Source: Hyphomonadaceae bacterium
GTDB taxonomy: Bacteria > Pseudomonadota > Alphaproteobacteria > Caulobacterales > Aquidulcibacteraceae
Assembly: GCA_022841905.1 (NCBI GenBank)
Contig: JALHQO010000010.1
Location: forward strand, 62,001-126,000
Direction of reading: 5' to 3'
Length of the DNA: 64,000 nt
Shown here: positions 8,649-21,227 of the stretch, piece by piece
Numbering within the stretch: the first letter of the stretch is position 1
Layout: every line of letters starts with the position of its first letter
Program-made: the position numbers and the translations under genes
The notes under the pieces: generated by a model
Told to the model about the DNA's origin: nothing
What the model saw: the letters and a program-made list of their open reading frames with translations, nothing else
Database searches by the model: none

Positions 8649-10079
8649 CTATTCCGTGACCGCCGGGCCGCCGCCGAAGGCGCGGTAAGTGGCGATGGCG
8701 GCGCGCGCGGCTTGGGCCTCGGCGTCGATGCGCGTGAGTTCGGCGTCGATCAATTGCTGCTCGGCGCGCAGCCTGTCCGAGAGGCTTTGGATGCCGGCGT
8801 CGAAGGCGGCGCGCGAGCCGCGTGCGGTGACGCCGGCCGCATCCTGCGCGGCGCGCGCCGAGACGAGACGCAAGCGGCCCTGGTCGAGCGCCACGAGCGC
8901 GTTGGAGGCCTCCGCGATGGCTTGGATTACGGTGAGGCGATACTGGATCAGGGATTGATCGAATTGCGCATCGCGCTGACGCGAGACGGCGAAACGCCGG
9001 CCCCAATCGAACAGAGGGATCGAGATGAAGGGCGTGCCTGTCGCCAGCGTCGTCCCTGCCCCGGCAGGGCTGCCGATCAATGCGTCGGTGACGTTGATCG
9101 AGCCGGTTAGGTTGAGGCGCGGCAGCAGCTCGGCGCGCGCCGCGCCGAGCGTGGCGGCGGCGGCGAGCGTGTTCGCTTCGGCGCGGGCGACGTCGGGTCG
9201 CAAGCGCAGAAGGTCAGCTGGCGCGGCGGGCGCCGACGCCAATTCCAAATGCGGGACGGATGCGGATGCGTCAGCAAATGCGGCCTGCAGCCCAGGATCG
9301 TCCGTGCCCGGTGCGCGGCCACGCAATACGGCGAGCACGTTTTCCGCGCGGCGCTGTTCGATGACGAGGCCCGGCAAACGCGTGCGTGAGCTTTCAGCGA
9401 GACGGCGTGCATCGGCGGCGTCTGCTTCCGATGCAAAACCGGCGCGGACGCTGATACCGAGAATGCGCGCGAGTTCGTCGGAGACTTCGATCGAGCGCGT
9501 GAGCGCGGCATGGCTCGCATTGGCTGCGCGCAGATCGACATAAGCTTGCGCAACGTCGGCAGCGAGCGCGACTTGCGCACCGCGCCAATCGGCCAGTGCG
9601 CCGCGATTGCTGGCGCCGGCGCCAGCGGCGGCGGGGCCGATGCCGAACAGCGGCAATTCCCACGAACCTTGTACACCGTAGGCGCCGGTCATTTCCTCGC
9701 GATCGCCGACGATGGGCGCATCGCTTTCGACGACACGCGAATATTGGCCGCTGCCGGTGGCGAGCAATTGCGGAAGGAATTGGGTCACGGTCGCCCAGGA
9801 GAGCGCGCGGGCTTCGCGGACGCGCGAGGCGGCGATCTGGATTGTGGGGCCGTCACGGAGGGCTTCATCGACCAGTTGGTTCAACGTGGGGTCGTTAAAG
9901 CCGCGCCACCAATCGGTGACCGGAATGGTCGCGCCGACCGGGGCGTCGCGCCAAGTGGAGGGCAGCGGCGGCGCTTCGGCGCGCTGGCTCGGCATGGTCG
10001 CGCAGCCGGCGGCAGCCAGGGCCGCCGCCAAGGCGGCACCGCGCGCCCAAGCGCCCGATGCGGACGGGAAAGCTGCCAT
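8649..10079 (-). CDS. NodT-family efflux outer-membrane lipoprotein
   Basis: TolC-like outer-membrane channel of RND efflux systems (NodT family), 476 aa. The N-terminus from the ATG at 10079 is a lipoprotein signal ending LAAAGC with the lipidated cysteine at residue 26; an in-frame start at 10355 would bury it behind 92 residues. Two repeats typical of outer-membrane factors are visible: WWRGFNDPTLNQLVDEAL near residue 50, and LPRLNLTGSI and IPLFDWGRR in the second half. It is divergent from a tetR gene that heads the cognate adaptor and RND pump, so the three form one tripartite exporter split over a shared promoter region. Confidence 0.92.
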   Translation of the reverse strand: MAAFPSASGAWARGAALAAALAAAGCATMPSQRAEAPPLPSTWRDAPVGATIPVTDWWRGFNDPTLNQLVDEALRDGPTIQIAASRVREARALSWATVTQFLPQLLATGSGQYSRVVESDAPIVGDREEMTGAYGVQGSWELPLFGIGPAAAGAGASNRGALADWRGAQVALAADVAQAYVDLRAANASHAALTRSIEVSDELARILGISVRAGFASEADAADARRLAESSRTRLPGLVIEQRRAENVLAVLRGRAPGTDDPGLQAAFADASASVPHLELASAPAAPADLLRLRPDVARAEANTLAAAATLGAARAELLPRLNLTGSINVTDALIGSPAGAGTTLATGTPFISIPLFDWGRRFAVSRQRDAQFDQSLIQYRLTVIQAIAEASNALVALDQGRLRLVSARAAQDAAGVTARGSRAAFDAGIQSLSDRLRAEQQLIDAELTRIDAEAQAARAAIATYRAFGGGPAVTE

Positions 10080-10190
10080 ATTCCGAAGACTCCTCAGGGT
10101 CTTAGCCAATCCTTCAGCCGATTCGACTGAGGATTCGTTGCGTGGGTCAGGACTTGGGATTGCAGCTTGACGCCGTCCACTCTTAACATT

Positions 10191-10214
10191 TATAGAACGA
10201 ACATTCGTTTTATA
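10191..10214. promoter_or_regulatory. candidate TetR operator palindrome
   Basis: A 24-bp palindrome in the 183-bp divergent region between the NodT gene and tetR. AACGAA (10196-10201) and TTCGTT (10204-10209) flank a CA centre, and outer TATA arms extend the symmetry with one unpaired position (G10195/T10210). Size and symmetry fit a TetR-family operator that would control both divergent transcripts. The AT-rich flank also suits a -10 region. Confidence 0.7.
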
Positions 10215-10262
10215 TGCAATGCAGCGTAGGGCCGCAAGCCCTGATTGTTCTGAGGACCCCCT

Positions 10263-10865
10263 TTGGCCCGTCTCGCCGATCCCGAACTGGCTGACCGCCG
10301 GCGCCGGCAGATCCTGGACGCTGCGATCGCATGCTTTCGCCGCCGCGGGTTCCACCAGGCGACGATGCAGGAGATCTGCGCCGAAGCGAGCATGAGCGCC
10401 GGCGCCCTCTACCGTTATTACGCGTCAAAGGCCGAGATCATTGGCGCCATCGCCGAAGACAAACACGCCGAGACGGACGTGATGTTCCTCGACGCCGCCC
10501 GCAAGGGATCGGCGGTGGATGCGCTCTCACTGGTCGCGCGCGACTTCTTTCAGAAGTTCGCTGATGGCGATGGCGCGCTGATCGCGGACATCTTCGCCGA
10601 GAGCATTCGTGACGACGCCATCGCGGAAGCGTTGCACAAGATCAATGCCCGCAGCACGGCCTATTGCATCGAAGCAATCAAAACCGGCCAAGCGCGCGGC
10701 GACGTTGATCGCAACCTTGATCCTAAACAGGCCGCCAACGTCTTGTTTGCAGCGATCGAAGGCATAGGTCTGAGGCGCGCGTTCTTGCGCGAAAGCGACC
10801 CCGACGCCGCGCTCGCCGATTTCCGTGAACTCGCACAACGTTATCTGAGCCCTCCCCATGAATAA
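10263..10865 (+). CDS. TetR/AcrR family transcriptional regulator
   Basis: A 200-aa repressor-type regulator. The N-terminal TetR DNA-binding domain spans about residues 14-60 (RRRRQILDAAIACFRRRGF, then MQEICAEASMSAGALYRYYASK, the helix-turn-helix). The C-terminal ligand-binding domain is variable. The reading frame begins with TTG at 10263; no better in-frame start precedes the conserved region. Its stop overlaps the start of the adaptor gene by eight bases. By position it should regulate the efflux genes and itself through the palindrome at 10191-10214. The inducer is unknown. Confidence 0.9.
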   Translation: MARLADPELADRRRRQILDAAIACFRRRGFHQATMQEICAEASMSAGALYRYYASKAEIIGAIAEDKHAETDVMFLDAARKGSAVDALSLVARDFFQKFADGDGALIADIFAESIRDDAIAEALHKINARSTAYCIEAIKTGQARGDVDRNLDPKQAANVLFAAIEGIGLRRAFLRESDPDAALADFRELAQRYLSPPHE

Positions 10866-12153
10866 GCCCGAGCGTCCCGAACTCTTCAATCGCGCCGGAG
10901 GCTTCTTTAAGCGCGCCGCCGATGCTGGCGGACGCGCAGTCCAAGGCGCGCGCGACGCTGGCCAAGGCGCATGGGACAAAGCCAATGAAGGCCAAGACGA
11001 AGCCGGCCGGCGCCGGCGCGTTCTGATCCTGCTCGGCCTCGGCATTGTCGCAGCGATCATCGTAATGTCGGTGCTGAGCCGCTTGGGCGGCGACGGCGCG
11101 GTGCGCACCGAAACGCCGACGGCGCAGACGGTGTCCGTCATCACCACCGCGACGCAGACCTTCAATCCAACGATCTCGCTCGATGGCGAAGCGCGCCCGG
11201 TGCGCGACATTCAAGTCGCCGCGCCGGCATCTGGCGTACGCGTGCTGCAGCTTTTGGTGGACGAAGGCGAATATGTGCGCGTCGGGCAGCCAATGGCGCG
11301 GCTCGATACGAACTTGGCCCAAGCGCAAACACGCGCCGCGGAAGCCAGCGTCGCGGAAGCGGAATCCGCCGCTATCCGTGCGCGCGGCGAATATGAGCGC
11401 GCTGAGTCCATCCGCGACTCCGGCGCGCTTTCGACTGAAGCCATCGAACAGCGCCGCGCCGCCGCGACGGCCGCTGATGCGCGCCTCGCGGCTGCGCGCG
11501 CGCAATTGCAGGAAGTGAACGCGCGTTTGGGCGGCGGCTATGTGCGCGCGCCGGTTGCGGGTCTCGTCATCGATCGCACGGCGGAAGTCGGCCGCTCCGT
11601 GGATGGGCAAGTGCTGTTCCGCATTGCCGCCGGCAACGATCTCGAAGTCGCCGCGCAAGTGGCGGAAGCGGATGCGCTGTCGCTCGAAGTGGGCCAAACG
11701 GCGACGTTCACGTTGATCGACGGCAGCACGGTCGAAGGCCGCCTGCGCCGCGGGCCGGCTTCGATCGACAGCCGCACGCGCACCGGCGAAGCCTTGTTCG
11801 CCCTCCCCTCCGGCAGCCGCGTTCGCGCCGGCATGTATCTGCGCGGGCAAGCGCAGCTCGCGCCGCGCGACGTGATCGCGGTGCCGCAAAGCTCAATCCT
11901 CTACGATGACGGCCAAGCTTATGTGCTGGTGGTCGATGACACGAGCCATGTGCGGCGCGTGAACATCGCGCTCGGCGCACGCAGCGGCGATCAGGTGGAA
12001 ATCACCTCAGGCATCGATCTCAATCAGCGCATCGTCGGTTCCGGCGCGGCGTTCTTGCAAGACGGCGACGAAGTGCGCGTGCTGGCGCCGCAAGCGCCGG
12101 CTGCGCCCGAGACCGAACACAGCGGCGGCGAGCTTCGCGGCCGGGAAGGCTAA
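10858..12153 (+). CDS. RND efflux periplasmic adaptor (MFP)
   Basis: Membrane-fusion protein that links the inner-membrane RND pump to the outer-membrane channel, 431 aa. Unusually, about 58 hydrophilic residues precede the single membrane anchor (VLILLGLGIVAAIIVMSVL, about residues 59-77). After it come the lipoyl/barrel-sandwich halves (ASGVRVLQLLVDEGEYVRVGQ and GYVRAPVAGLVIDRTAEVGR), separated by a coiled-coil hairpin rich in Ala and Glu (about 155-220), and a beta-barrel domain. It overlaps tetR by eight bases and is followed after three bases by the RND gene. Confidence 0.92.
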   Translation: MNKPERPELFNRAGGFFKRAADAGGRAVQGARDAGQGAWDKANEGQDEAGRRRRVLILLGLGIVAAIIVMSVLSRLGGDGAVRTETPTAQTVSVITTATQTFNPTISLDGEARPVRDIQVAAPASGVRVLQLLVDEGEYVRVGQPMARLDTNLAQAQTRAAEASVAEAESAAIRARGEYERAESIRDSGALSTEAIEQRRAAATAADARLAAARAQLQEVNARLGGGYVRAPVAGLVIDRTAEVGRSVDGQVLFRIAAGNDLEVAAQVAEADALSLEVGQTATFTLIDGSTVEGRLRRGPASIDSRTRTGEALFALPSGSRVRAGMYLRGQAQLAPRDVIAVPQSSILYDDGQAYVLVVDDTSHVRRVNIALGARSGDQVEITSGIDLNQRIVGSGAAFLQDGDEVRVLAPQAPAAPETEHSGGELRGREG

Positions 12154-12156
12154 GAC

Positions 12157-15100
12157 ATGGCCTGGAATATTTCCGCCGGCGCGATCCGCAACCCGATCCC
12201 GCCGATCCTGCTGATCTTGACGCTCGTGTTCGCAGGCTGGACCGCCTACGGGCGGCTGCCGATCAACCAATTGCCAAACGTGGACTTCGGCGGTTTCACC
12301 GTCACAGTCGCGCAAGGCGGCGCAGCGCCTGCGGAAATGGAAACGCAGATCACGCAGCGCATCGAAAGCGCGCTGACGTCTGTCGAAGGCGTTGACCGGA
12401 TCAATTCCACCATTTCGCCCGGCGTTTCGACCACCGTGGTCGAGATGGAGAGCGGCGGCGACCTCGGCCGCGCCGTCGAAGACGCGCGCGACGCAATCAA
12501 CCGCATTCGATCGGAATTGCCAGCCGACGTCAGCGAGCCGGTGATCACGCGCATCGACGCGGCCAGCCAGCCAATCGGCTATTACGCGGTCGAAGGCCAA
12601 GGCATGTCGCCCCAGGATGTTTCCTGGTTCATCGATAACGAATTGCAGCGCGAATTGCTCGCGGTCCCAGGCGTCGCGGGCGTAACGCGAACGGGCGGCG
12701 TTGACCGCGAAATCCGCATCGAGCTCGATCCGGCGCGCATGTTGGCGTTCGGCGTCTCGGCCGACGCGGTGAACAACCAGTTGCGCGCGCTCAATGTCGA
12801 TTTGCCCGGCGGCCAGGCGCAGATCAGCGGCCAAGCACAATCCATCCGCGCGCTCGGCGGGGCCGAGACGCTGGCGCAGCTGGAAAACCTGCGCATTACC
12901 GGCTCGGAGGGCCGCATCGTGCGTCTCGCCGATCTCGGCACCGTCACTGATGCGTCCAGCGATATGAACGCAATCTCGCGTTATAACGGCCAGCCGGTTG
13001 TGGGCTTCGCCGTGCTACGCTCGCGCGGCGCCAGCGAAGTGCAGGTGTTCGACCTGATGGACGAGCGCCTGGCGGAAATCGAAGCCGCGCGCCCTGAGAT
13101 CGAAGTCCGCGAAATCTTCTCCACCGTCGAATTCATCCGCGGCATGCACGAAAGCTCGATCCACGCGCTGATCGAAGGCGCGCTGCTGGCCTGCTTGGTC
13201 GTGTTCCTGATCCTGCGCGACTGGCGCGCCACCTTGATCGCCGCCGCCGCCATCCCGCTCTCGATCTTCCCGACTTTCGCGGCGATCGAAGTGTTGGGCT
13301 TTACGCTCAACATGGTGACCTTGATCGCGCTGGCGCTGGTGACCGGCGTCTTGGTCGATGACGCCATCGTCGAGATCGAAAACATAGTCAGGCACATGCG
13401 GATGGGCAAAGCCGCCTACCCCGCAGCACTTGAAGCCGCCGACGAAATCGGCCTCGCCGTCGTTGCAACGACCGGCGCCATCATCGCCGTGTTCGTGCCG
13501 GTGAGCTTCATGGAAGGCGGGATGGGCGTCTTCTTCAAGGAGTTCGGGCTAACCGTCGCGTTCGCGGCGTTCTTCTCGCTCGTCGTCGCGCGTCTGATCA
13601 CGCCGATGATGGCGGCGTTCTTCCTGAGCGACAAAGGCCATGGCGAAGAAGCCAAGCCCGGCACGCTCACCCTCGCCTATCGCGACACGTTGAGCTGGTC
13701 GATCCGCAATCCGTGGAAGACCATTCTTGGCGGCCTGCTCGTCTTCATCATTCCGCTCGGCCTCTTATTCTCCGGCGCTATCGCCGCCGTCGTTATTCCG
13801 CGCTTCGACAACGGCGTCATTCAAGCGCGCGTCGAAATTCCACCCGGCACGCCAGTGCTTGAGTCAGACCGCGTGCTACAACGCATGGCGCTCAGCATTC
13901 GCGAACGGCCGGAAGTCGAGGGCGTGTTCACGGCGATGAACGGCGCCGCCGGCTCCGCGTCGAGCGCCGACTTGTTCGTTTCGCTCGTGCCGCGCGACGA
14001 GCGCGATATTTCGGCCTACGCGATCCAGCAATTGCTGCGCCCAGTGATTTCGGACTATCCGGATTACCGCGCCTCGTTCGTGCAGGATCAAGGCGGCTCG
14101 CAAGGCTCGGACATTACGGTGCAGTTCGTCGGCTCCGATCCGGTTGCGGTGAACGCGGCGGCCGACCGGCTCGCCGCCGCCATGGGCCAACTCGACATGC
14201 TGGCCGACGTGCGCTCCACCTCCGCGCTGCGCCGGCCGGAGCTGCAAATCCGCCCACGGCAAGGCGATCTGGCGCGGTTGGGCGTCAGCGCGTCCAGCCT
14301 CGCCTCAGCGATCCGCATCGCGACAAGCGGCGACGCCGAACAATTCCTGCCCAAGTTCGATCTCGCCGATCGGCAAATCCCGATCCGCGTGACGCTGCGC
14401 CCCGATCGCCGCTCCGATCTCGACGCCATCCGCTCGCTGCCGGTGCAATCCACCAATGGCGACCCTGTGCGCCTCGACGCCGTCGCCGACGTGACCTTCG
14501 CGCTCGGTGAATCGACCATCGAGCGGCGTGATCGCGAGCGCGCAGTGACGGTGGGCGCAAACGTCGTGCCCGGCACCGAGTTGAGCGTCGCGCAGGAAGC
14601 GGTGTTCGCGCTGCCGGAAGCGCAGAACCAACCTGGCGCGCGACTCGCGGCCGGCGGTCAAACCGAAGACTTCGCGGAAATGACGGCAAGCTTCGGCAGC
14701 GCCATGCTATGGGGCGTGATCCTGATCTACATCGTGCTGGTGCTGCTGTTTAAGGACTTCTTTCAGCCGATCACGATCATGACGGCGCTACCGCTCTCGA
14801 TCGGCGGCGCGTTCATCGGCCTCGTCGTCGCCGCACAACCGCTCTCGCTCTTCGCCTTCATCGGCTTGCTGATGCTGATGGGCCTCGTCACCAAGAACTC
14901 GATCCTGCTGGTCGATTTCGCGGTCGAGCGCATGCATGCCGGCATGACGCGTAATGCAGCGCTCATGGAAGCCGGCATGCAACGGGCGCGGCCGATCATC
15001 ATGACGACGTTCGCCATGTCCGGCGGCATGTTGCCGGCAGCGCTCGGCTGGGGCGTAGACGGCACGCTGCGGCAAGGCATGGGCGCGGCGGTGATCGGCG

Positions 15101-15246
15101 GGCTGATGCTCTCGACGCTGCTCAGCTTGGTGTTCGTGCCCGCCATGTTCGTGCTGATCGACCGGCTCGAACGCTGGGTGCAAGGCTTCCTGCCCAAGCC
15201 GCACGTGCCCGACGCTGGCGATCCGGTGCGGACGCCGGCGGAGTAA
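12157..15246 (+). CDS. RND family efflux transporter
   Basis: Proton-driven inner-membrane pump of the HAE1/AcrB-like superfamily, 1029 aa, full length. The N-terminal membrane helix ([19 protein letters not shown]) precedes a large periplasmic domain. Helices 2-6 are clear from about residue 335; [15 protein letters not shown] (about 395-409) carries the paired aspartates of the proton relay. The second half repeats the layout, with [20 protein letters not shown] near residue 907. Together with the adaptor and the divergent NodT lipoprotein it forms a tripartite exporter. Substrates cannot be told from sequence. Confidence 0.95.
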   Translation: MAWNISAGAIRNPIPPILLILTLVFAGWTAYGRLPINQLPNVDFGGFTVTVAQGGAAPAEMETQITQRIESALTSVEGVDRINSTISPGVSTTVVEMESGGDLGRAVEDARDAINRIRSELPADVSEPVITRIDAASQPIGYYAVEGQGMSPQDVSWFIDNELQRELLAVPGVAGVTRTGGVDREIRIELDPARMLAFGVSADAVNNQLRALNVDLPGGQAQISGQAQSIRALGGAETLAQLENLRITGSEGRIVRLADLGTVTDASSDMNAISRYNGQPVVGFAVLRSRGASEVQVFDLMDERLAEIEAARPEIEVREIFSTVEFIRGMHESSIHALIEGALLACLVVFLILRDWRATLIAAAAIPLSIFPTFAAIEVLGFTLNMVTLIALALVTGVLVDDAIVEIENIVRHMRMGKAAYPAALEAADEIGLAVVATTGAIIAVFVPVSFMEGGMGVFFKEFGLTVAFAAFFSLVVARLITPMMAAFFLSDKGHGEEAKPGTLTLAYRDTLSWSIRNPWKTILGGLLVFIIPLGLLFSGAIAAVVIPRFDNGVIQARVEIPPGTPVLESDRVLQRMALSIRERPEVEGVFTAMNGAAGSASSADLFVSLVPRDERDISAYAIQQLLRPVISDYPDYRASFVQDQGGSQGSDITVQFVGSDPVAVNAAADRLAAAMGQLDMLADVRSTSALRRPELQIRPRQGDLARLGVSASSLASAIRIATSGDAEQFLPKFDLADRQIPIRVTLRPDRRSDLDAIRSLPVQSTNGDPVRLDAVADVTFALGESTIERRDRERAVTVGANVVPGTELSVAQEAVFALPEAQNQPGARLAAGGQTEDFAEMTASFGSAMLWGVILIYIVLVLLFKDFFQPITIMTALPLSIGGAFIGLVVAAQPLSLFAFIGLLMLMGLVTKNSILLVDFAVERMHAGMTRNAALMEAGMQRARPIIMTTFAMSGGMLPAALGWGVDGTLRQGMGAAVIGGLMLSTLLSLVFVPAMFVLIDRLERWVQGFLPKPHVPDAGDPVRTPAE

Positions 15247-15256
15247 TCATCATTTC

Positions 15257-15281
15257 AAGCGGGACCCCAGTGGTCTCGCTT
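15257..15281 (+). terminator. hairpin after the RND gene
   Basis: A 10-bp stem with one G-T pair (AAGCGGGACC at 15257-15266 against GGTCTCGCTT at 15272-15281, 5-nt loop), 11 bp after the RND stop. No T-run follows, so termination is only plausible. The AT-rich stretch right after it (about 15290-15312) may hold the promoter of the next operon. Confidence 0.45.
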
Positions 15282-15313
15282 GCCTGCGACGATATTTCAT
15301 ATATAAAGCTTCC

Positions 15314-17634
<2,321 letters not shown>

Positions 17635-17638
<4 letters not shown>

Positions 17639-18384
17639 GCCACCACGTTTTCATCACTGGCGGCGGCACCGGCATCGGCCTTGCCACCGCACGCGCGCTG
17701 GCGCCGACGGGCGCACGTTTCACGCTGGTGGGCCGCGATGGCGCGCGCGTTGAGAGCGCCGCGGCGGAGTTCGAGCATGCACAGGGTTTCTCCTGCGATG
17801 TCGCGGACGAAGATTCCGTCGCTACTGCGTTTGCTACGGCGCGCGATCGCTATGGCGCCATCGACATCCTCATCAACAATGCCGGCATCACGCCGTCATC
17901 GCCGCTGCACAAAACGACGCTGGCGATGTGGAATCAGACGCTGGCGATCAATCTGACCGGCGCATTTCTTTGCACCCGCGCCGCCTTGCCCGACATGTAC
18001 GATGCGAAGTGGGGCCGCATCGTCAACGTGGCGTCGATCGCAGGCCTGATGGGCGGCGCCTATATCGCTGCGTACTGCGCTTCCAAGCACGGCATGATCG
18101 GCATGACGCGTGCGCTCGCGAAGGAAGCGGCGAAAAACGGTGTCACCGTCAACGCCATCTGCCCCGGCTACGTCGAAACCGACATTGTCGCGCGCGCAGC
18201 CGAGACCATCGCCGCCAAGACCAAGCTTAGCGAAGAAGAAGCGCGTGCTTCGCTCTATGCCGGCAATCCGATGGGGCGGCTGATCAAGCCGGAGGAAGTC
18301 GCCAGCGCCATCGCTTGGCTCTGCAGCGATGGCGCTGCGGCGACAAACGGCGCGGCAATCCCGATGTCGGGCGGCGAGATTTGA
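17635..18384 (+). CDS. short-chain dehydrogenase (3-hydroxyacyl-CoA dehydrogenase-like)
   Basis: A 249-aa classical SDR. It shows the NAD(P) motif TGGGTGIG (residues 8-15), NNAG (81-84), catalytic Ser134 (NVAS), Tyr147 and Lys151 (YCASK), and a C-terminal [11 protein letters not shown]. The ATG at 17635 overlaps the stop of the fusion gene (ATGA). A long in-frame extension upstream runs antisense-like through the fusion gene and is not coding. In the related anthranilate pathway, NAD-dependent 3-hydroxyacyl-CoA oxidation follows hydration, which fits an SDR here. Exact substrate is inferred from context only. Confidence 0.88.
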
Positions 18385-18833
18385 GCGACGCGGTTCGCCT
18401 CTCGCTCCGCCTGCTCGCCGCCGGCCGCCTGATCGAGCGTGAGGTCGACGCCTTGATGCGTGCGCGATTTGATTCGACCATCGCCCGATTCGATTTTCTT
18501 TCCGCGCTCGATCGACACGGGCCGCTGACGCTCGGCGAGGTGTCGCAATACCTGCTTGTGTCCAACGGCAACGTCACGCAGTTGCGAACGCGGCTCGAAA
18601 CGGACGGGCTGATCGCATCGGAACAGGACGCCAACGACCGGCGTGTGCAACGCGTGCGATTGACGCGCGCCGGTGAAAGCGTATTCAAGCGCATGGCCAA
18701 GGCGCACGCGGCTTGCGTCGACGCGCTGTTGCGCGATCTCGGCCCAGCCGACAAGAACGCGCTGATGCGCCTGCTCGACGCCGCGAAGGCGTCGCTCAGG
18801 CGCTCGCTGTCGAAGGGAGGAGCCGCGGCATGA
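18381..18833 (+). CDS. MarR family transcriptional regulator
   Basis: A 150-aa winged-helix regulator embedded in the catabolic operon. The MarR core is clear: [41 protein letters not shown] region (about 36-75) for the recognition helix, then [16 protein letters not shown] (about 80-95), the wing. The start is taken as TTG at 18381, which overlaps the SDR stop (TTGA) as elsewhere in this operon; an ATG at 18315 would add 22 residues inside the SDR gene. MarR proteins often respond to aromatic acids or their CoA esters, so it probably controls this cluster. Confidence 0.85.
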   Translation: MSDAVRLSLRLLAAGRLIEREVDALMRARFDSTIARFDFLSALDRHGPLTLGEVSQYLLVSNGNVTQLRTRLETDGLIASEQDANDRRVQRVRLTRAGESVFKRMAKAHAACVDALLRDLGPADKNALMRLLDAAKASLRRSLSKGGAAA

Positions 18834-19648
18834 TCGGCGATGCGTGGAAGAGCGCGGATTACGCGGCGGAGCATTTCTTGTGGCGCGTCGAAGATCGCGT
18901 CGCCACCGTCACGCTGAACCGGCCGGAGCGGAAAAACCCGCTGACGTTCGAGAGCTATGCCGAGCTGCGCGATCTCTTTCGCCAACTCGTGTATGCCGAC
19001 GATTGCCGCGCGATCGTCCTCACCGGCGCCGGCGGCAACTTCTGCTCCGGCGGCGACGTGCACGACATCATCGCGCCGCTCACCAAAATGACGATGCCGG
19101 AGCTCATGCGCTTCACGCGCATGACTGGCGATCTCGTCAAAGCCATGCGCGCCTGCCCGCAGCCGATTGTGGCTTCGGTCGAAGGCGTCTGCGCTGGCGC
19201 GGGCGCGATCCTGGCGATGGCGAGCGATATTCGCTTCGCAGCGCCCACCGCGAAGACCGCATTCCTGTTCACGCGCGTTGGCCTCGCCGGTTGTGACATG
19301 GGCGCGTGCGCGATCCTGCCGCGCATCATCGGTCACGGCCGTGCGAGCGAATTGCTCTACACCGGTCGCAGCATGAGCGCCGAAGAAGGTGCGGCTTGGG
19401 GCTTTTACAACCGCGTCGTGGACGCGCCGCTTGCCGAAGCCCAGGCGTTCGCGCGCGATCTCGCGCACGGACCCGCGTTCGCGCATTCCATGACCAAGAA
19501 CCAGCTCAACATGGAATGGAACATGAGCCTCGAGCAGGCGCTCGAAGCAGAAGCACAAGCGCAGGCGATTTGCATGCAGACGAAGGATTTCGAGCGCGCT
19601 TACGTTGCCTTCGCGGGCAAGCAGAAGCCGGTGTTCGAAGGCGATTGA
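18830..19648 (+). CDS. enoyl-CoA hydratase/isomerase family protein
   Basis: A 272-aa crotonase-fold enzyme that hydrates, isomerises or opens a CoA-bound ring intermediate. Visible are [17 protein letters not shown] (residues about 26-42), the oxyanion-hole block [15 protein letters not shown] (about 64-78) and [22 protein letters not shown] (about 119-140). The ATG at 18830 overlaps the MarR stop by four bases. Like the SDR, it fits the beta-oxidation-like lower part of the 2-aminobenzoyl-CoA pathway. The generic fold does not fix the substrate. Confidence 0.88.
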   Translation: MIGDAWKSADYAAEHFLWRVEDRVATVTLNRPERKNPLTFESYAELRDLFRQLVYADDCRAIVLTGAGGNFCSGGDVHDIIAPLTKMTMPELMRFTRMTGDLVKAMRACPQPIVASVEGVCAGAGAILAMASDIRFAAPTAKTAFLFTRVGLAGCDMGACAILPRIIGHGRASELLYTGRSMSAEEGAAWGFYNRVVDAPLAEAQAFARDLAHGPAFAHSMTKNQLNMEWNMSLEQALEAEAQAQAICMQTKDFERAYVAFAGKQKPVFEGD

Positions 19649-19649
19649 G

Positions 19650-21227
19650 ATGAGCGGCCATGCCGACACCTTCGTGCGCGACAATCTCCCCCCGCGCGAT
19701 CAATGGCCGGAGCTGCGCTTCACACTGCCGGAGCTGCAGCTTCCTCAAGCATACAATGCTAGCGCCATGCTCGACGCCGCAATCGCCGGCGACCACGGCG
19801 GTCGCAACGCAGTGCTATTCTCTTCGGCGACGCTCACTTACGAAAACCTTCTACAGGAAGCATCGCGCATCGCGCATGTGCTGACGCATGACTTCGGCCT
19901 CGTTCCCGGCAATCGGGTGCTCATTCACGCTTCGAACACGCGCCACTCGATTGCCGTTTGGTGGGGCGTGCTGCGCGCCGGCGGCGTGGCCGTGGGCACG
20001 ATGCCGATGCTGCGCGCGCATGAGCTTGCTGTGATCCTCAACAAGGCGCAGATCAGCCACGCTATCGTTGATGCGCACCGCACGGCCGAGTTGGAGCAAG
20101 CGCGCGCCGACGCGCCGGTATTGAAGCACATCATCTCGACCGACGACCTCGATCGACGTATGGCCGCCGCACCTGTCGCGTTTGCCGCCGTGCCCACCGC
20201 CGCCGACGATCCGGCGCTGATCGCCTTCACCTCCGGCACGACAGGCACGCCGAAGGGCTGCGTTCACTTCCACCGCGACATCGCCGCCATGGCTGAGACG
20301 TTTTCGCGCCACGTGCTTCAGCCTAAAGCAACAGACGTCTTCGTCGGCACGCCGCCATTGGCATTTACGTTTGGGCTTGGCGCCGGCGTGATTTTCCCAG
20401 CAAGCGTCGGCGCGGCGACGGTGATCTGCGACAAGCCCGGCTTCGAGGTGCTGGCCGACACCATCGCGCAGCACAAAGGGACCACGCTCTTCACCTCCCC
20501 GACCGGCTATCGCGCGCTGATGAAGCAGGACCTGAGCAAGCTCGCATCGCTGCACACCTGCGTCTCAGCCGGCGAACACTTGCCGCAAGCGACATCGGAC
20601 CAATGGTTCGAGCGCACAGGCGTTCGCATCATCGACGGCATCGGCGCGACCGAGATGATCCACATCTTCATCTCGGCGCGCGGCGACGAGATCCGGCCGG
20701 GCGCCACAGGCAAAGCGGTGCCGGGCTACGAGGCGATCTTGCTCGACAAGAACGATCGGCCGTTCGAGGGCGAAGGCGAAGGGCGTCTCGCCATTCGCGG
20801 GCCAACCGGTTGCCGCTACCTCGCGGACGAACGGCAGAAGGCCTACGTCGTCAATGGCTGGAACGTCACCGGCGATCTCTATCGGCGCGATGCGGACGGC
20901 TATTTCTGGTACGTCTCGCGCGCTGACGACATGATCATTTCGTCTGGCTATAATATTGGCGCGCCGGAAGTAGAGAACGCTTTGCTCACGCATGATGCCG
21001 TGGCCGAGGCGGCGGTGATCGGTGTCCCCGACGAACAGCGCGGGCAGATCGTGAAGGCGTTCATCGTGCTCAGAGCCGGGGCTGACGTCAGCGCAGAAGC
21101 GCTGCAGGATCACGTCAAGCAAACGATCGCGCCGTACAAATATCCGCGCGCCGTCGAATTCGTCGCCGAGCTGCCAAAGACGCACACCGGCAAGCTGCAA
21201 CGCTTTAAACTCCGCGAGACCCCATGA
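19650..21227 (+). CDS. aryl-CoA ligase (2-aminobenzoate/benzoate-CoA ligase family)
   Basis: A 525-aa ANL-superfamily acid-CoA ligase that activates an aromatic acid with ATP and CoA through an acyl-adenylate. The phosphate loop FTSGTTGTPKGCVHFHRD lies near residue 192. IDGIGATEMIHIFIS near residue 330 is the A5-type motif of benzoate and 2-aminobenzoate CoA ligases. WNVTGDLYRRDADGYFWYVSRADDMIISSGYNI (in pieces near 405-440) and the C-terminal lysine in THTGKLQRFKL complete the family. The start at 19650 follows the hydratase stop directly. It makes the CoA thioester needed by the first enzyme of the operon. Confidence 0.9.
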   Translation: MSGHADTFVRDNLPPRDQWPELRFTLPELQLPQAYNASAMLDAAIAGDHGGRNAVLFSSATLTYENLLQEASRIAHVLTHDFGLVPGNRVLIHASNTRHSIAVWWGVLRAGGVAVGTMPMLRAHELAVILNKAQISHAIVDAHRTAELEQARADAPVLKHIISTDDLDRRMAAAPVAFAAVPTAADDPALIAFTSGTTGTPKGCVHFHRDIAAMAETFSRHVLQPKATDVFVGTPPLAFTFGLGAGVIFPASVGAATVICDKPGFEVLADTIAQHKGTTLFTSPTGYRALMKQDLSKLASLHTCVSAGEHLPQATSDQWFERTGVRIIDGIGATEMIHIFISARGDEIRPGATGKAVPGYEAILLDKNDRPFEGEGEGRLAIRGPTGCRYLADERQKAYVVNGWNVTGDLYRRDADGYFWYVSRADDMIISSGYNIGAPEVENALLTHDAVAEAAVIGVPDEQRGQIVKAFIVLRAGADVSAEALQDHVKQTIAPYKYPRAVEFVAELPKTHTGKLQRFKLRETP

